Shown: positions 25,921 through 35,290, counted from the stretch's first letter. The stretch: 64,000 nucleotides of DNA from Chitinophagaceae bacterium (GCA_016720585.1 JADKKH010000001.1:1-64000); one strand, 5' to 3'. Made by a program: numbers and translations. Notes: generated from the sequence alone by a model not told the origin.

Positions 25921-27768
25921 ATGAGCGACCCAATAAAACATGAATGCGGACTGGCATTCATCCGGTTAAGAAAACCTTTTTCTTATTACCAGCAACAGTA
26001 TGGTACCGTGCTGTGGGGGCTTAATAAGCTGTACCTGCTGATGGAAAAACAGCACAACCGCGGACAGGACGGGGCCGGCGTAGCTACCGTAAAATTAAAT
26101 GTGGAACCGGGGTATCCATTTCTAAACCGGATCCGCAGTAATGCACCGCTAGCCATCTCCGACATCTTTCATCAAATCGGTGAAGAAATAGCGGAACTGG
26201 AAAAATATCACCCGGATATTAAAAGCCACCCGGGGCTGATGAAAGGGCATGTAAGATTTTTAGGCGAATTGTTATTGGGTCATCTTCGTTACGGCACACA
26301 GGGAAAAAACAAACTGGAATATTGTCATCCGTTTATTAACCGGGATACGATTCCCGCCCGCAACCTGGCGCTCGCCGGCAACTTTAATATTGTCAACTCT
26401 GATGAACTATTTGAACTGATTGGTAAGGAGCCGCATGATAACGTCCGCTTCAGCGACCTGGCTGCCATGATTGAGCTGATGCATACCTTTCTCTGCAAAG
26501 AAGATGAAGCATCTCCGGGGCATATGGATATTAAAAAGGTATTGAAAAAAACTTTGCCCTTGCTGGATGGAGGTTTTCATGTGGGTGGTGTAACCGGAAA
26601 TGGAATTGCCTTTGTATTTCGTGATGCGCATGGTATCCGCCCTTCATATTATTTTATCAATGACGAGGTGGTGGTGGCGGCTTCGGAAAGAGCGGCTATC
26701 AGAACGGCTTTCAATGTCGGGGAAAATGAAGTACAGGAATTAAAACCCGGACAGGCCCTGATTGTAAATGAACATGGAGCAGTGGAAATAGCACAGATAC
26801 TGGAGCCAAAAGAAAGAAAGGCCTGCAGCTTCGAACGCATCTATTTTTCCAGGGGCAGTGATGAAAAAATTTATAAAGAACGAAAAGCCCTGGGTTATAA
26901 TCTGAGTGAACCGGTATTGACGGCCATTAATCACGATTTAAAAAATACCATCTTTTCCTTTATACCCAACACCGCTGAAACCGCTTTCCTCGGTATGGTG
27001 AAAGGCATGGAAGCTTACCTGAATAAAATAAAAGTAGAACGGATACTCAGCTGGGGAAAAGAATATGATGAAGAGAAGCTGGAAGAAATGGTTAACCGCC
27101 GTATCCGCATAGAAAAAATTGCTATTAAAGATGTGAAGATGCGGACATTTATTACGGAGGATGTGAACCGTAATGAAATGGTACAACACGTCTATGATAT
27201 TACCTATGGAACGGTTCGCCCCGGAATGGATACGCTGGTGGTCATTGATGATTCAATCGTACGGGGAACCACGTTGAAAGAAAGTATCATCCGCATGCTG
27301 GGAAGATTGAAGCCAAAACGTATCATTGTGGTTTCGTCATCACCCCAGATCCGCTATCCCGATTGCTACGGAATTGATATGAGCAAGATGGGTGACTTTA
27401 TTGCTTTCAACGCTACCGTTGAACTGATAAAAGAAAACGGCAAAGAAAATTTTCTGAAAGAATTACTGGAAAAATGCAAAGACCTGCAACGTAATAACCA
27501 GTTGCATACCGAAAATGTTGTTAAGCAACTATACAAACAATTTACTACCGAAGAGATCTCTGCTAAAATTGCACAGCTGATAACGCCTCCCGGGCTGGGC
27601 ATACCGGTGGATGTGATATTTCAGCGTATAGAAGATCTGCATAAATCCTGCCCCAACAACCTGGGTGATTGGTACTTCACGGGCAACTACCCAACACCCG
27701 GAGGCAATAAAGTTGTCAATAAGGCCTTTATCAATTATATGGAAGGAAAAAATGTGAGAGGGTATTAG
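25921..27768 (+). CDS. Amidophosphoribosyltransferase-like protein (PurF family, long form)
   Basis: A 615-residue glutamine amidotransferase/phosphoribosyltransferase. The N-terminal MSDPIKHECG places the presumed class II nucleophile Cys at position 9, so a short propeptide would have to be removed. KQHNRGQDGAGVA is the glutaminase signature. The PRPP-binding loop VVIDDSIVRGTT begins near residue 440. The protein is about 100 residues longer than typical PurF; this longer form is common in Bacteroidota and may differ from the housekeeping enzyme. Role: first step of purine synthesis, by family. Confidence 0.85.
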   Translation: MSDPIKHECGLAFIRLRKPFSYYQQQYGTVLWGLNKLYLLMEKQHNRGQDGAGVATVKLNVEPGYPFLNRIRSNAPLAISDIFHQIGEEIAELEKYHPDIKSHPGLMKGHVRFLGELLLGHLRYGTQGKNKLEYCHPFINRDTIPARNLALAGNFNIVNSDELFELIGKEPHDNVRFSDLAAMIELMHTFLCKEDEASPGHMDIKKVLKKTLPLLDGGFHVGGVTGNGIAFVFRDAHGIRPSYYFINDEVVVAASERAAIRTAFNVGENEVQELKPGQALIVNEHGAVEIAQILEPKERKACSFERIYFSRGSDEKIYKERKALGYNLSEPVLTAINHDLKNTIFSFIPNTAETAFLGMVKGMEAYLNKIKVERILSWGKEYDEEKLEEMVNRRIRIEKIAIKDVKMRTFITEDVNRNEMVQHVYDITYGTVRPGMDTLVVIDDSIVRGTTLKESIIRMLGRLKPKRIIVVSSSPQIRYPDCYGIDMSKMGDFIAFNATVELIKENGKENFLKELLEKCKDLQRNNQLHTENVVKQLYKQFTTEEISAKIAQLITPPGLGIPVDVIFQRIEDLHKSCPNNLGDWYFTGNYPTPGGNKVVNKAFINYMEGKNVRGY

Positions 27769-27828
27769 TCCCAAAATCTAAACTTTAGTTTCGTATTTAT
27801 ATTTTGTTATATCAGGAAAAAAAAAATT

Positions 27829-28329
27829 ATGAAGCATCTCATTCTTGTTCGTCATGCAAAAAGCGACTGGGGAAATCCGGAGCTGGATGATATTGACCGG
27901 CCTTTAAATGAACGTGGAAAAAAAGATGCACCCGCCATGGCCCGCCGGTTGCTGGATAAAAAAATAAAAATTGATGCGTTTATTACCAGCCCGGCAAAAA
28001 GAGCCCGGAAAACAGCCACAGTTTTTGCTTCTGCCTATAAAAAAGATGCTGACGAAATAATTTTAAGAGATGAATTATACATGGCGGGATCAACTGCTTT
28101 TAAGGATGTGGTGGCTACATCTGATGATTCTTTAAAAAGTATTGCCATTTTTTCTCATAACCCGGGAATAACTGATTATGCCAACCAGCTTACGGAAACC
28201 AGGATTGATAATATTCCTACCTGCGGTGTTTTTTGTGTAAAAGCAGATTGTTCTTCCTGGAAAGATTTTGCAACGGCCAAAAAGGAATTTGGGTTTTTTG
28301 ATTATCCCAAAGCAGGTTCAAAGGATTGA
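27829..28329 (+). CDS. SixA-like phosphohistidine phosphatase
   Basis: A 166-residue member of the histidine phosphatase superfamily. It starts with the catalytic motif LVRHAKS (Arg8, His9) followed by the DRPLNERGKKDAPAMA segment typical of SixA. A second conserved histidine is present in IAIFSHNPGITDYAN. SixA removes phosphate from histidine of phosphotransfer proteins; the cognate target here is unknown. There is no signal peptide. It lies 60 nt after the purF-like gene on the same strand. Confidence 0.85.
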   Translation: MKHLILVRHAKSDWGNPELDDIDRPLNERGKKDAPAMARRLLDKKIKIDAFITSPAKRARKTATVFASAYKKDADEIILRDELYMAGSTAFKDVVATSDDSLKSIAIFSHNPGITDYANQLTETRIDNIPTCGVFCVKADCSSWKDFATAKKEFGFFDYPKAGSKD

Positions 28330-28347
28330 TTATTGCTTTTTCCCGAT

Positions 28348-29532
28348 TCAGCGAGACCTGTTAATATCCAACAGAAAAGTTTCAATTACAGAAACTAGTT
28401 TTTCATTTGATGATACCAGGGGTATATAATATTTATACGCTGCGGCAACAGCTAATTCTTTATTTAGTGAAAAATCTTTTTGCGGGGCGCAATGGGCTAT
28501 TCCTTTTTCCTGCAAATACCTGCCGAGGTATTCCTGTTCGGGTTGCCCCGGTGTAGGTATAAGGATACATTTCTTCTGCAAGGTTATCATATCCATTAAG
28601 GAACTATATCCACTGCGGCAGATAACATAAGATGCTTCCTCTATGGCTGCATTTAATTCAAGGGCCGGAAGATGATTGTAAAATCTGATCATGTTGGTTG
28701 AAGGAATCATAGAGGAAGAACCGGGCAATCCCCTTATTATGGTAGCCGTACCATTATAATGACTGATCTCATGAATAATTATTTCTTCCAGCAAACTTCG
28801 TTGTGGCTCGGGGCCGGAGAGAATGATCAACAGATGATTATTTTTTTCCGGTATGTTCATTTTCTGAAACCTTGAAAGCCAACCGATGTAATGAACCGGA
28901 ACAGCCGGCATTTTCACCGGGTGAGATAACTCTCCTGCCAGGTTGCAATCTGCCAGAATACCTGCCTGTCCGGCAGGCTGGTCAGGAACCCAACATGTTG
29001 TGAAATGATTGATATGCCTGTAATTGCTTTTTTGAAAAATTTTCTCTGTCCATTTTCCTGCAGAACTTTTTATGGTTAACTGGTGGGTGATAAAAACACA
29101 GGGAATAGAGGAATGATAAAGTCCATAACGATTATCACTGATAACAGCATCAAAGCCATGTTCATTTACCGCTTTTTTCAGCCAGCGGTGTTCGTAAAGA
29201 ATGGCCCGCCGCATTTTGGGTCCTTGTTGTATCATTTTCCAGATAAGCCCCCGGGCTGTTTTCGCATACCGGATCCGATAGCCGGGTAATTCCAAAAAGG
29301 GCAGGTCGGGAAATTCAGCTTTTAATAAAATTTCCTGGGCGCCTTCACCCGCCAGCCAAACGGAACATCCCTGTGCCAGCAACTCCCTGATAATGGGGAC
29401 GCATCGGGTAGCATGACCCAGTCCCCAGTCCAACGGGGCTACCAGGATACGGGCCTGCCTGCCGGACAGGCGGGGTTTTCCCAGTATCTGCCCATCCGAC
29501 AGGCGGTAATTCTCCTTGAAAGGGCGATTCAT
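28348..29532 (-). CDS. Glycosyltransferase, MurG/UDP-glycosyltransferase-like, with repeat-derived inserts
   Basis: A 394-residue GT-B protein. The family core begins at about residue 29 with ILVAPLDWGLGHATRCVPI, the acceptor-side motif of GT28/GT1-like enzymes. The C-terminal donor site shows ASYVICRSGYSSLMDMI and PTPGQPEQEYLGRYL. The first ~28 residues do not resemble the family and are encoded by two GC-rich palindromes (29454-29475 and 29488-29506). A third palindrome at 28964-28978 encodes the extra segment DQPAGQAGIL in the middle. No start codon nearer the core was seen, so ATG 29532 is kept. Product unknown. Confidence 0.75.
   Translation of the reverse strand: MNRPFKENYRLSDGQILGKPRLSGRQARILVAPLDWGLGHATRCVPIIRELLAQGCSVWLAGEGAQEILLKAEFPDLPFLELPGYRIRYAKTARGLIWKMIQQGPKMRRAILYEHRWLKKAVNEHGFDAVISDNRYGLYHSSIPCVFITHQLTIKSSAGKWTEKIFQKSNYRHINHFTTCWVPDQPAGQAGILADCNLAGELSHPVKMPAVPVHYIGWLSRFQKMNIPEKNNHLLIILSGPEPQRSLLEEIIIHEISHYNGTATIIRGLPGSSSMIPSTNMIRFYNHLPALELNAAIEEASYVICRSGYSSLMDMITLQKKCILIPTPGQPEQEYLGRYLQEKGIAHCAPQKDFSLNKELAVAAAYKYYIPLVSSNEKLVSVIETFLLDINRSR
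28961..28980. repeat. GC-rich palindrome inside the glycosyltransferase gene
   Basis: Core GCCTGTCCGGCAGGC (28964-28978), a near-perfect palindrome; it is the reverse complement of the core at 29457-29471. It is translated in frame. Confidence 0.75.
29454..29506. repeat. Two GC-rich palindromes at the 5' end of the glycosyltransferase gene
   Basis: Core GCCTGCCGGACAGGC at 29457-29471 and a diverged copy CTGCCCATCCGACAGGCGG at 29488-29506. Both are read through in frame and encode residues about 9-27. Confidence 0.75.
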
Positions 29533-29630
29533 GTTAATTTTTTGACTGTTTTGGCTAAACGGGATACTAAATTGTTTGTAAAATAGTTTTAATTTTGAAC
29601 TTCCTCTGCAAGGAGCCCAATGGACAAATT

Positions 29631-29771
29631 ATGAAGACAATAAACAAAATAATAGTAGCCTTTCTGTTGATCGTGTTCCTGGCAGCCTGCAACAAGAATT
29701 ATTATTCTGGTTCAGGCAAAGGCGGTAAGGGTTGTGGCTGTCCCAGCCATAAAGGAATGAGTGGTTATTAA
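29631..29771 (+). CDS. 46-residue Gly/Cys-rich lipoprotein
   Basis: A very short gene: signal MKTINKIIVAFLLIVFLAAC with lipobox LAAC (Cys20), then a 26-residue mature part NKNYYSGSGKGGKGCGCPSH and KGMSGY. The mature peptide has a CGCPSH cluster that could bind metal. A TAATTTTG element at 29590-29597 is a possible promoter. It lies divergently between the glycosyltransferase and the convergent aminotransferase gene. The lipobox and tidy reading frame argue that it is real; function unknown. Confidence 0.65.
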   Translation: MKTINKIIVAFLLIVFLAACNKNYYSGSGKGGKGCGCPSHKGMSGY

Positions 29772-29817
29772 ACCCATAAAAGCAACATGATAAGCTCTAA
29801 GGGTTGCCAGTGATCCT

Positions 29818-31074
29818 TTAAGATAATTTCTTCAAGGCCTCTCTCAATTTCCCGATCATCTCATTAATTTCTTCTTTTTTACAGGTGCCTACACTTAACC
29901 GGTACCATGGTGAACTTTTGTCAGCGCCGAAAGCATAAAAAGGAACAACTGCCAAACCAGCATCATTGAGAACATAAGCGGTAACCTCACCCTGGTTGGC
30001 CAGTGCTTTTCCTTCAGTTGTTTTCTTTCCGGTAAGATCAATCTTTATCGTGAGGTAGATCGCAGCTTCGGGGGCAATAGCTTCAACAGGAAAGCCTTCA
30101 TTTTTCAATTGTGTAAACCCCTCATAAATGAGACGCAGTCTTTCTTCAATCTCGGATCTGAAGTTGACCAGATATTTTTTGATGTCCTGCCTGTTTCCAA
30201 GATAATAAGCCACAGCTTTTTGCTCTGCCATCGGGGCCCATGCTCCAATATGAGTTAGTATGACTTTCATTTTATTGATAACGGTAGCCGGACCCATACC
30301 CCAACCCACCCTTACCCCGGTAGCTGCAAAAACTTTACTGATAGCATCAATAAAGAGGGTGTATGGTCTCATAGCCGGACGCAGTGAGACCGGATTGTAA
30401 TGCTGAATATCACCATAAGTTAAGTGCCAGTACATCTGGTCATACATGACATATAATTTCTTTTGGCCATCACTTCTTCTCGTATTTTCTTCTAGTACCA
30501 GGTCACAAATGGCTTCCAGCTCTTCTTTTTTAAACGTAGTGCCGGTAGGATTTTGTGGTGAGCATAATGAGATCAGCGTGGCATCTTTTACATAGGGGCG
30601 GAGATCATCAGCAGAAAGCATGAAGTTATTCTCAGCCCTTGCTTCAATCACAATATGTTCACCTTCTACGAAGTGCGTATAATGATTATTATTCCAGCTG
30701 GGAACGGCATAGATTATCTTATCTCCTTTATCACACAGGGCCCGGAACACAGCGTATATTAACGGACGGCCACCGGAAGCTACCAGGATCTCATGAGTGC
30801 CATAGTCCAGTCCTTCCTCATCTTTGATAAAAGAATGAATAGCCTCCCTCAGGTCAAGGTTACCTTCTGCAGCCGGATAGTTGGTGAAATGTTTACGGTA
30901 GGCATCTACGATGGCATCTTCGAGTTCTTTGGGGATTGGAAAAATAGAAGGATCAAAATCCCCGACTGTAAAATTATAGATACGTTCACCCTGGCGGATC
31001 TTTTCCCTTATCTCGCTACCGAGTTTTACAATTTCAGAACCGATCAATGTTTCGGATAAATGCGACAACTTCAT
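29818..31074 (-). CDS. PLP-dependent class I/II aminotransferase (AspC-like)
   Basis: A 418-residue fold-type I enzyme. Visible active-site residues are Asn175 in PQNPTG, Asp212 in YDQMYW and the Schiff-base lysine Lys247 in FIDAISKVFAATGVRVGWG. The N-terminal NFTVGDFDPSIFP replaces the more usual LGxGEPDF, and a conserved YPAAEGNLDLREAI follows. This resembles the aspartate/aromatic aminotransferase group; the substrate cannot be fixed from sequence. No signal peptide. It stands alone, divergent from nothing and convergent with the small lipoprotein gene. Confidence 0.88.
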   Translation of the reverse strand: MKLSHLSETLIGSEIVKLGSEIREKIRQGERIYNFTVGDFDPSIFPIPKELEDAIVDAYRKHFTNYPAAEGNLDLREAIHSFIKDEEGLDYGTHEILVASGGRPLIYAVFRALCDKGDKIIYAVPSWNNNHYTHFVEGEHIVIEARAENNFMLSADDLRPYVKDATLISLCSPQNPTGTTFKKEELEAICDLVLEENTRRSDGQKKLYVMYDQMYWHLTYGDIQHYNPVSLRPAMRPYTLFIDAISKVFAATGVRVGWGMGPATVINKMKVILTHIGAWAPMAEQKAVAYYLGNRQDIKKYLVNFRSEIEERLRLIYEGFTQLKNEGFPVEAIAPEAAIYLTIKIDLTGKKTTEGKALANQGEVTAYVLNDAGLAVVPFYAFGADKSSPWYRLSVGTCKKEEINEMIGKLREALKKLS

Positions 31075-31149
31075 AACCCTATCCTTTGTGGCAAAAATAA
31101 AGGAAAAGGAGTATTCAATAAGATGACTGCTAAAGTTCCGGTAATCAGA

Positions 31150-31923
31150 TTATGAATGGTCTATTACGACCTTACTGTTATCATACAAATCATACTTCAC
31201 ATACACCGTACAACCCGGCTGGTATTTACTGACTGATGTTTCTGCAATTACGCCTTTGGCTTTACCACTGAAGGAAGGAGCATTATCCGGTAATACTTCA
31301 AGTTCTAATTCTACATAAGGATTATTGCCATTGACATTTGCTCCCAGCCAGGTATATTTTTTTATGATGGCTCTTGCCGGTCGTCCGGAAAGGCTGATGG
31401 ATTCATTGTCTTTTTGCATTTGTTCCAGGTCTGCCTGCAAAATAGCGGTATCAGGTTGTGCAACGGTACCGGTTGATCTGGTTCCACCTCTGAGATCGGG
31501 CACAACATTCAATTCATTCTTTGGATCGATCAATACCGGAAGCTCCATACCGGGCCTATAAACGGAAGGATTTAGTCTTGAAACCAACACCCGGCACTGT
31601 GTTGTATATTTTTGACCAAAACTGTTTTTTATTTCAAGAACAAGTTTTACCTGTGGATTATTATTTATGGTAACGCCGGTATCTTTTACTTCCAGAATTT
31701 TTGCTTTGCCGGTTATTCCGGTTTTCTGCAAACGGCTGGCATTGATCATGGGTTTAAAAAAGAGACGATAGAATAAATAAAACATACCCCCAAAAAGAAC
31801 AAGCATACCCAGTCCTATGTAAATACCTATCGAACCTGCGGTTGTTATAACGGCGATGACTGCAACCAGTAAACCCACGATCCCGCCGATGATCCCGATC
31901 CAGATACCCGCATTCATTTTCAT
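31150..31923 (-). CDS. Membrane protein with duplicated DUF3592-like domain
   Basis: A 257-residue protein with two N-terminal transmembrane helices (about 7-27 and 33-52) and a soluble remainder. The soluble part holds two similar modules: GKAKILEVKDTGVTINNNP...VYRPGMELPVLIDP, and ARAIIKKYTWLGANVNGNN...KYQPGCTVYVKYD. The pattern resembles DUF3592-like domains, duplicated here. No enzymatic motif is seen. It lies 58 nt after the sortilin-like gene, separated by a large palindrome. Function unknown. Confidence 0.65.
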   Translation of the reverse strand: MKMNAGIWIGIIGGIVGLLVAVIAVITTAGSIGIYIGLGMLVLFGGMFYLFYRLFFKPMINASRLQKTGITGKAKILEVKDTGVTINNNPQVKLVLEIKNSFGQKYTTQCRVLVSRLNPSVYRPGMELPVLIDPKNELNVVPDLRGGTRSTGTVAQPDTAILQADLEQMQKDNESISLSGRPARAIIKKYTWLGANVNGNNPYVELELEVLPDNAPSFSGKAKGVIAETSVSKYQPGCTVYVKYDLYDNSKVVIDHS

Positions 31924-31940
31924 GATGGCCCAAAGTTTTA

Positions 31941-31975
31941 AAAGGTTTCCAACCTTTTAAAGGTTGGAAACCTTT
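31941..31975. repeat. Perfect 17-bp inverted repeat (nested palindrome)
   Basis: AAAGGTTTCCAACCTTT, one T, AAAGGTTGGAAACCTTT. Each arm is itself nearly palindromic (AAAGGTT...AACCTTT). It lies 7 bases past the stop of the sortilin-like gene and may act as its terminator, although the following T run is weak. Confidence 0.8.
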
Positions 31976-31981
31976 AAGGTT

Positions 31982-34900
31982 TTATTCAATCGGTTTATAA
32001 TCCTTGAACAAATTCACTTTGGTACCTTCCACCTGCTGGCGGTAGGCAGACCATTTACCTGTAAAAAAGCCATTAATTTTTTGAATCACATCCGCTACGG
32101 CTTTTTCTGCATTTACAATCATGGTTTCTTCCTGCAGACCCGGTACAACCATTTTACTTCCGATAGATTGCTGGGCAGATTGTAACTGCGTCATCGTGGT
32201 TACTTCAAACGGACTACGGGTAATGCCTTGTTTGTCGGAGGTTTTTCCGGAAATGATTTCACGGATTGCTTTTATTTCATCCTGCATTTTTGTAGTGGCC
32301 TTTCTCAGGGAGTCGGTATCTTTTCCATCAACACCTTTTAGTTGTGATTGCAGTTTGGTACATACTTCCTCCGCTTCTGTTAAGCGATCCATGCCTTCGG
32401 TTAGTTTGTCTGCACTTTTTCTCAATCGATCCAGCATTTTTCGTTGGGCTATTTTAATTTCATTCCGGTTGCCCAACCGGGGATCATCTTTCAGGTTAAT
32501 AAAAGTGGAGTCAGTTGCCCTTGCATAGGTAATGACCACTTTATATGTTCCGGGTAAGACCTGGAAACCACCCGGCTCTGCAGCACCCGGTTGTGGTTTA
32601 GGTGAACCCGGTTGACGCATCCCTTTTTCTTCATAGCCCCAATACTGGCGGTTGAAGCCACTGTCAACAGTCCATCGTAATGTCCTTATCAGTTCCTTGT
32701 TGGCATTATATATTCTAACTATAGCACTATCGCCCCTGTTACCACCACCACCACCTTGACCAAATCTTCCGCCACCAGGTCTTCCACCGCCACCCCCACC
32801 ACCACCCTGCGGAGGGGTAGTTACAGCAGGTTGTTCAGTTACGGCAACAGCGGGTTGCTGTTTTGCCACCGAGTCGGCAGGCATTTTTGGTCTGTTGATA
32901 AAGAAAGATACTGCTGCACCGCGGCGTCGGTTCTCAGCATCCCACAAACCCATAACACTCCATTCATAACCCGGGGCAGCTTTGTATTGTGCCTGGTAGG
33001 CTTCCGGAGCTGAAAACACGGTTATGGTATTAGTGATGGCCATTCCTTTATTTGCTGCAATTTTTCTCAATGGTCGGATATCATCCAGTATCCATAAGGC
33101 CCTGCCAAATGTAGCAATTGCTAAATCTGCTTCTCTTTCCTGTATTGCTAAATCATAGGTAGAAACGGAAGGAAAACCATTTTTCCATTGCTCGTAAGAA
33201 ACACCGTTATCAAAACTTACCCATAATCCATTTTCTGTTCCTGCAAAAATGAGGTTGGGTTCAACGGGGTCCTGAATGATACAAAGCGCATAACCCTTTA
33301 CTTTATTTTCATCTGCTATACGCGTCCAGGTTTTACCATAATCATTGGTGCGGAAAATATAGGGTTTGAAATCACCCCGGCGATAATCATTGGCAACAAC
33401 AAAGGCTTCACCCGCATTATAGCGGGATGCTGTTATTTGAGGAATCCAGCAACCCACAGGCATACCCGGAATTTTTCCACGGAAATTGGTCCAGGTGGCT
33501 CCTCCGTCTCTTGTCAGTTGAACGTTACCATCATCGGTGCCTGTCCAGATGGTTCCTTTTTCTTTTGATGAAGGCGCAATGGTAAGAATACTGCAATAAG
33601 TTTCTGCGCCGGTAATATCCAGTGTTAATCCTCCTGTATTCTGAAAAGCTGCAATTTTTGCTGAATCGTTTGTAGTAAGATCGGGAGAAATAGTTTCCCA
33701 GCTTACACCCTTATTGGTGCTTTTATATAGGAACTGGCTTCCAAAATAAATAGTGCCTTTGTCAAACGGGTCTTGTGCAATGGCTGAGTTCCAGTTGAAT
33801 CGAAGTTTAAGTTTAGGGTCCAGAGAGGGTGGCTTGATAAACCAGCTTTCGCCGGTCTTTAAATTTCTTTTTCCTACTGAACCGCCCTGGCTCATACTAT
33901 ATACCCAACTGGCATCTTCTGCATCAGGCAATACATCAAAACCATCACCGCCACCAACATTATCCCAATAATAATTACGGATACCGCCGTTGGTCCAGGT
34001 ATAAGCAGGTCCGTGCCAGCTGCCATTATCCTGCATACCGCCCATTACATGGTAAGGAATTTCATTATCAACATTAATATGATAAAATTGACCGGCTGGT
34101 AATTTTTCATCAAATGTCCAGTTCTTACCACGGTCCCGGGAAATACCGATACCTCCATCATTACCTTCTACGATGAAGTTCGGGTCTTCCGGATTGATCC
34201 ACCAGGCATGATGATCCGGATGTATGCCGGAGTAAGGGATTAACGTGGAAAATGATTTTCCGCCATCTTCACTTAGTGTAATAGTGGAGTGCACATCATA
34301 GATCCGGTTTTCATTTTTAGGATCCACATAAATTTCCTGGTAATAAAACGGGCGATCAGTTATCTGAGTAGCATCACTGTTGACCAATGTCCATTTAAAA
34401 CCTCCATCCTCACTTTTGTAAAAACCATTTTTAGTGGCTTCCACTTTTGCATACACTCTTGAGGGCATACTACGGGAAAAGGCAATACCGATCCGGCCTA
34501 ATTGCCCGTCGGGTAAACCATCTTCTTTCGCCAGTTTTTTCCAGTTTTTCCCGCCATCAATGGTTATGAATAATCCACTTCCGGCCCCGCCACTTTTCAA
34601 ATTCCAGGGTGTGCGCCGAAACTGCCACATACCCGCCACCAGTTTATTGGGATTAGAGGGGTCCATTACCAGGTCGGCACAACCGGTGCTGTCATTCACA
34701 TATAAAATCTTTGACCAGGTTTCACCGCCATCCGTTGTTTTAAATACGCCCCTGTCCGGATGCTCTGCATAGGGATTGCCGATTGCAGCTGCATAAACGG
34801 TGTTAGGGTTAGCTGGATCAATCACTACCCTATGAATACATATCGTTTTTTCAAGACCCATGCGTTTCCAGGTTTTGCCTGCATCCATCGATTTAAAAAT

Positions 34901-35257
34901 ACCGGCACCCAGGTTGAGTGAATTGCGGGGATTGCCCTCACCCGTTCCTACCCATACAATGTTGGGATTGCTTTGCTGTACAGCAATAGAACCAATATTC
35001 TGCAAGGGCTGTTCGTCGAAAACGGGATTCCATGTCTGTCCGCTGTTTTCTGTTTTCCAGATACCACCTGAAGCAGCCCCAACATAAATGATATTAGGGT
35101 TGGCTATTACGGCATCTATCGCTGTAATACGGCCACTCATACCGGCGGGGCCGATATTACGTGGTTTCCAGTTTTTAAACTGGGTTAAAGAAATTTTTTG
35201 TGCTGAAGTAACATCACAAACAAGTATCGTCAGAATGATTACAAACCATTTTCTCAT
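31982..35257 (-). CDS. Secreted sortilin/VPS10-like BNR propeller protein
   Basis: A 1091-residue exported protein (signal MRKWFVIILTILVCDVTSAQ). Residues about 30-740 form a large beta-propeller with many BNR/Asp-box blades (GGIWKTENSGQTWNPV, GIFKSMDAGKTWKRM, GVFKTTDGGETWSKI, GLFITIDGGKNWKKL). Related proteins are annotated as VPS10/sortilin-like or glycosyl hydrolases, but no hydrolase residues can be named. A Gly-rich linker near residue 820-850 is followed by an FlgD-like strand region (VRIYNANKELIRTLRW) and a helical C-terminus. Function unknown. Confidence 0.8.
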   Translation of the reverse strand: MRKWFVIILTILVCDVTSAQKISLTQFKNWKPRNIGPAGMSGRITAIDAVIANPNIIYVGAASGGIWKTENSGQTWNPVFDEQPLQNIGSIAVQQSNPNIVWVGTGEGNPRNSLNLGAGIFKSMDAGKTWKRMGLEKTICIHRVVIDPANPNTVYAAAIGNPYAEHPDRGVFKTTDGGETWSKILYVNDSTGCADLVMDPSNPNKLVAGMWQFRRTPWNLKSGGAGSGLFITIDGGKNWKKLAKEDGLPDGQLGRIGIAFSRSMPSRVYAKVEATKNGFYKSEDGGFKWTLVNSDATQITDRPFYYQEIYVDPKNENRIYDVHSTITLSEDGGKSFSTLIPYSGIHPDHHAWWINPEDPNFIVEGNDGGIGISRDRGKNWTFDEKLPAGQFYHINVDNEIPYHVMGGMQDNGSWHGPAYTWTNGGIRNYYWDNVGGGDGFDVLPDAEDASWVYSMSQGGSVGKRNLKTGESWFIKPPSLDPKLKLRFNWNSAIAQDPFDKGTIYFGSQFLYKSTNKGVSWETISPDLTTNDSAKIAAFQNTGGLTLDITGAETYCSILTIAPSSKEKGTIWTGTDDGNVQLTRDGGATWTNFRGKIPGMPVGCWIPQITASRYNAGEAFVVANDYRRGDFKPYIFRTNDYGKTWTRIADENKVKGYALCIIQDPVEPNLIFAGTENGLWVSFDNGVSYEQWKNGFPSVSTYDLAIQEREADLAIATFGRALWILDDIRPLRKIAANKGMAITNTITVFSAPEAYQAQYKAAPGYEWSVMGLWDAENRRRGAAVSFFINRPKMPADSVAKQQPAVAVTEQPAVTTPPQGGGGGGGGRPGGGRFGQGGGGGNRGDSAIVRIYNANKELIRTLRWTVDSGFNRQYWGYEEKGMRQPGSPKPQPGAAEPGGFQVLPGTYKVVITYARATDSTFINLKDDPRLGNRNEIKIAQRKMLDRLRKSADKLTEGMDRLTEAEEVCTKLQSQLKGVDGKDTDSLRKATTKMQDEIKAIREIISGKTSDKQGITRSPFEVTTMTQLQSAQQSIGSKMVVPGLQEETMIVNAEKAVADVIQKINGFFTGKWSAYRQQVEGTKVNLFKDYKPIE

Positions 35258-35290
35258 ATCAGTAAGTTTTAAAACACTAAACTTACTGAT
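35258..35290 (-). promoter_or_regulatory. 12-bp hairpin touching the start codon of the propeller gene
   Basis: ATCAGTAAGTTT (35258-35269), 9-nt loop, AAACTTACTGAT (35279-35290): perfect inverted repeat whose inner edge abuts the ATG at 35257. It could be an operator or an RNA structure affecting initiation. Confidence 0.55.
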
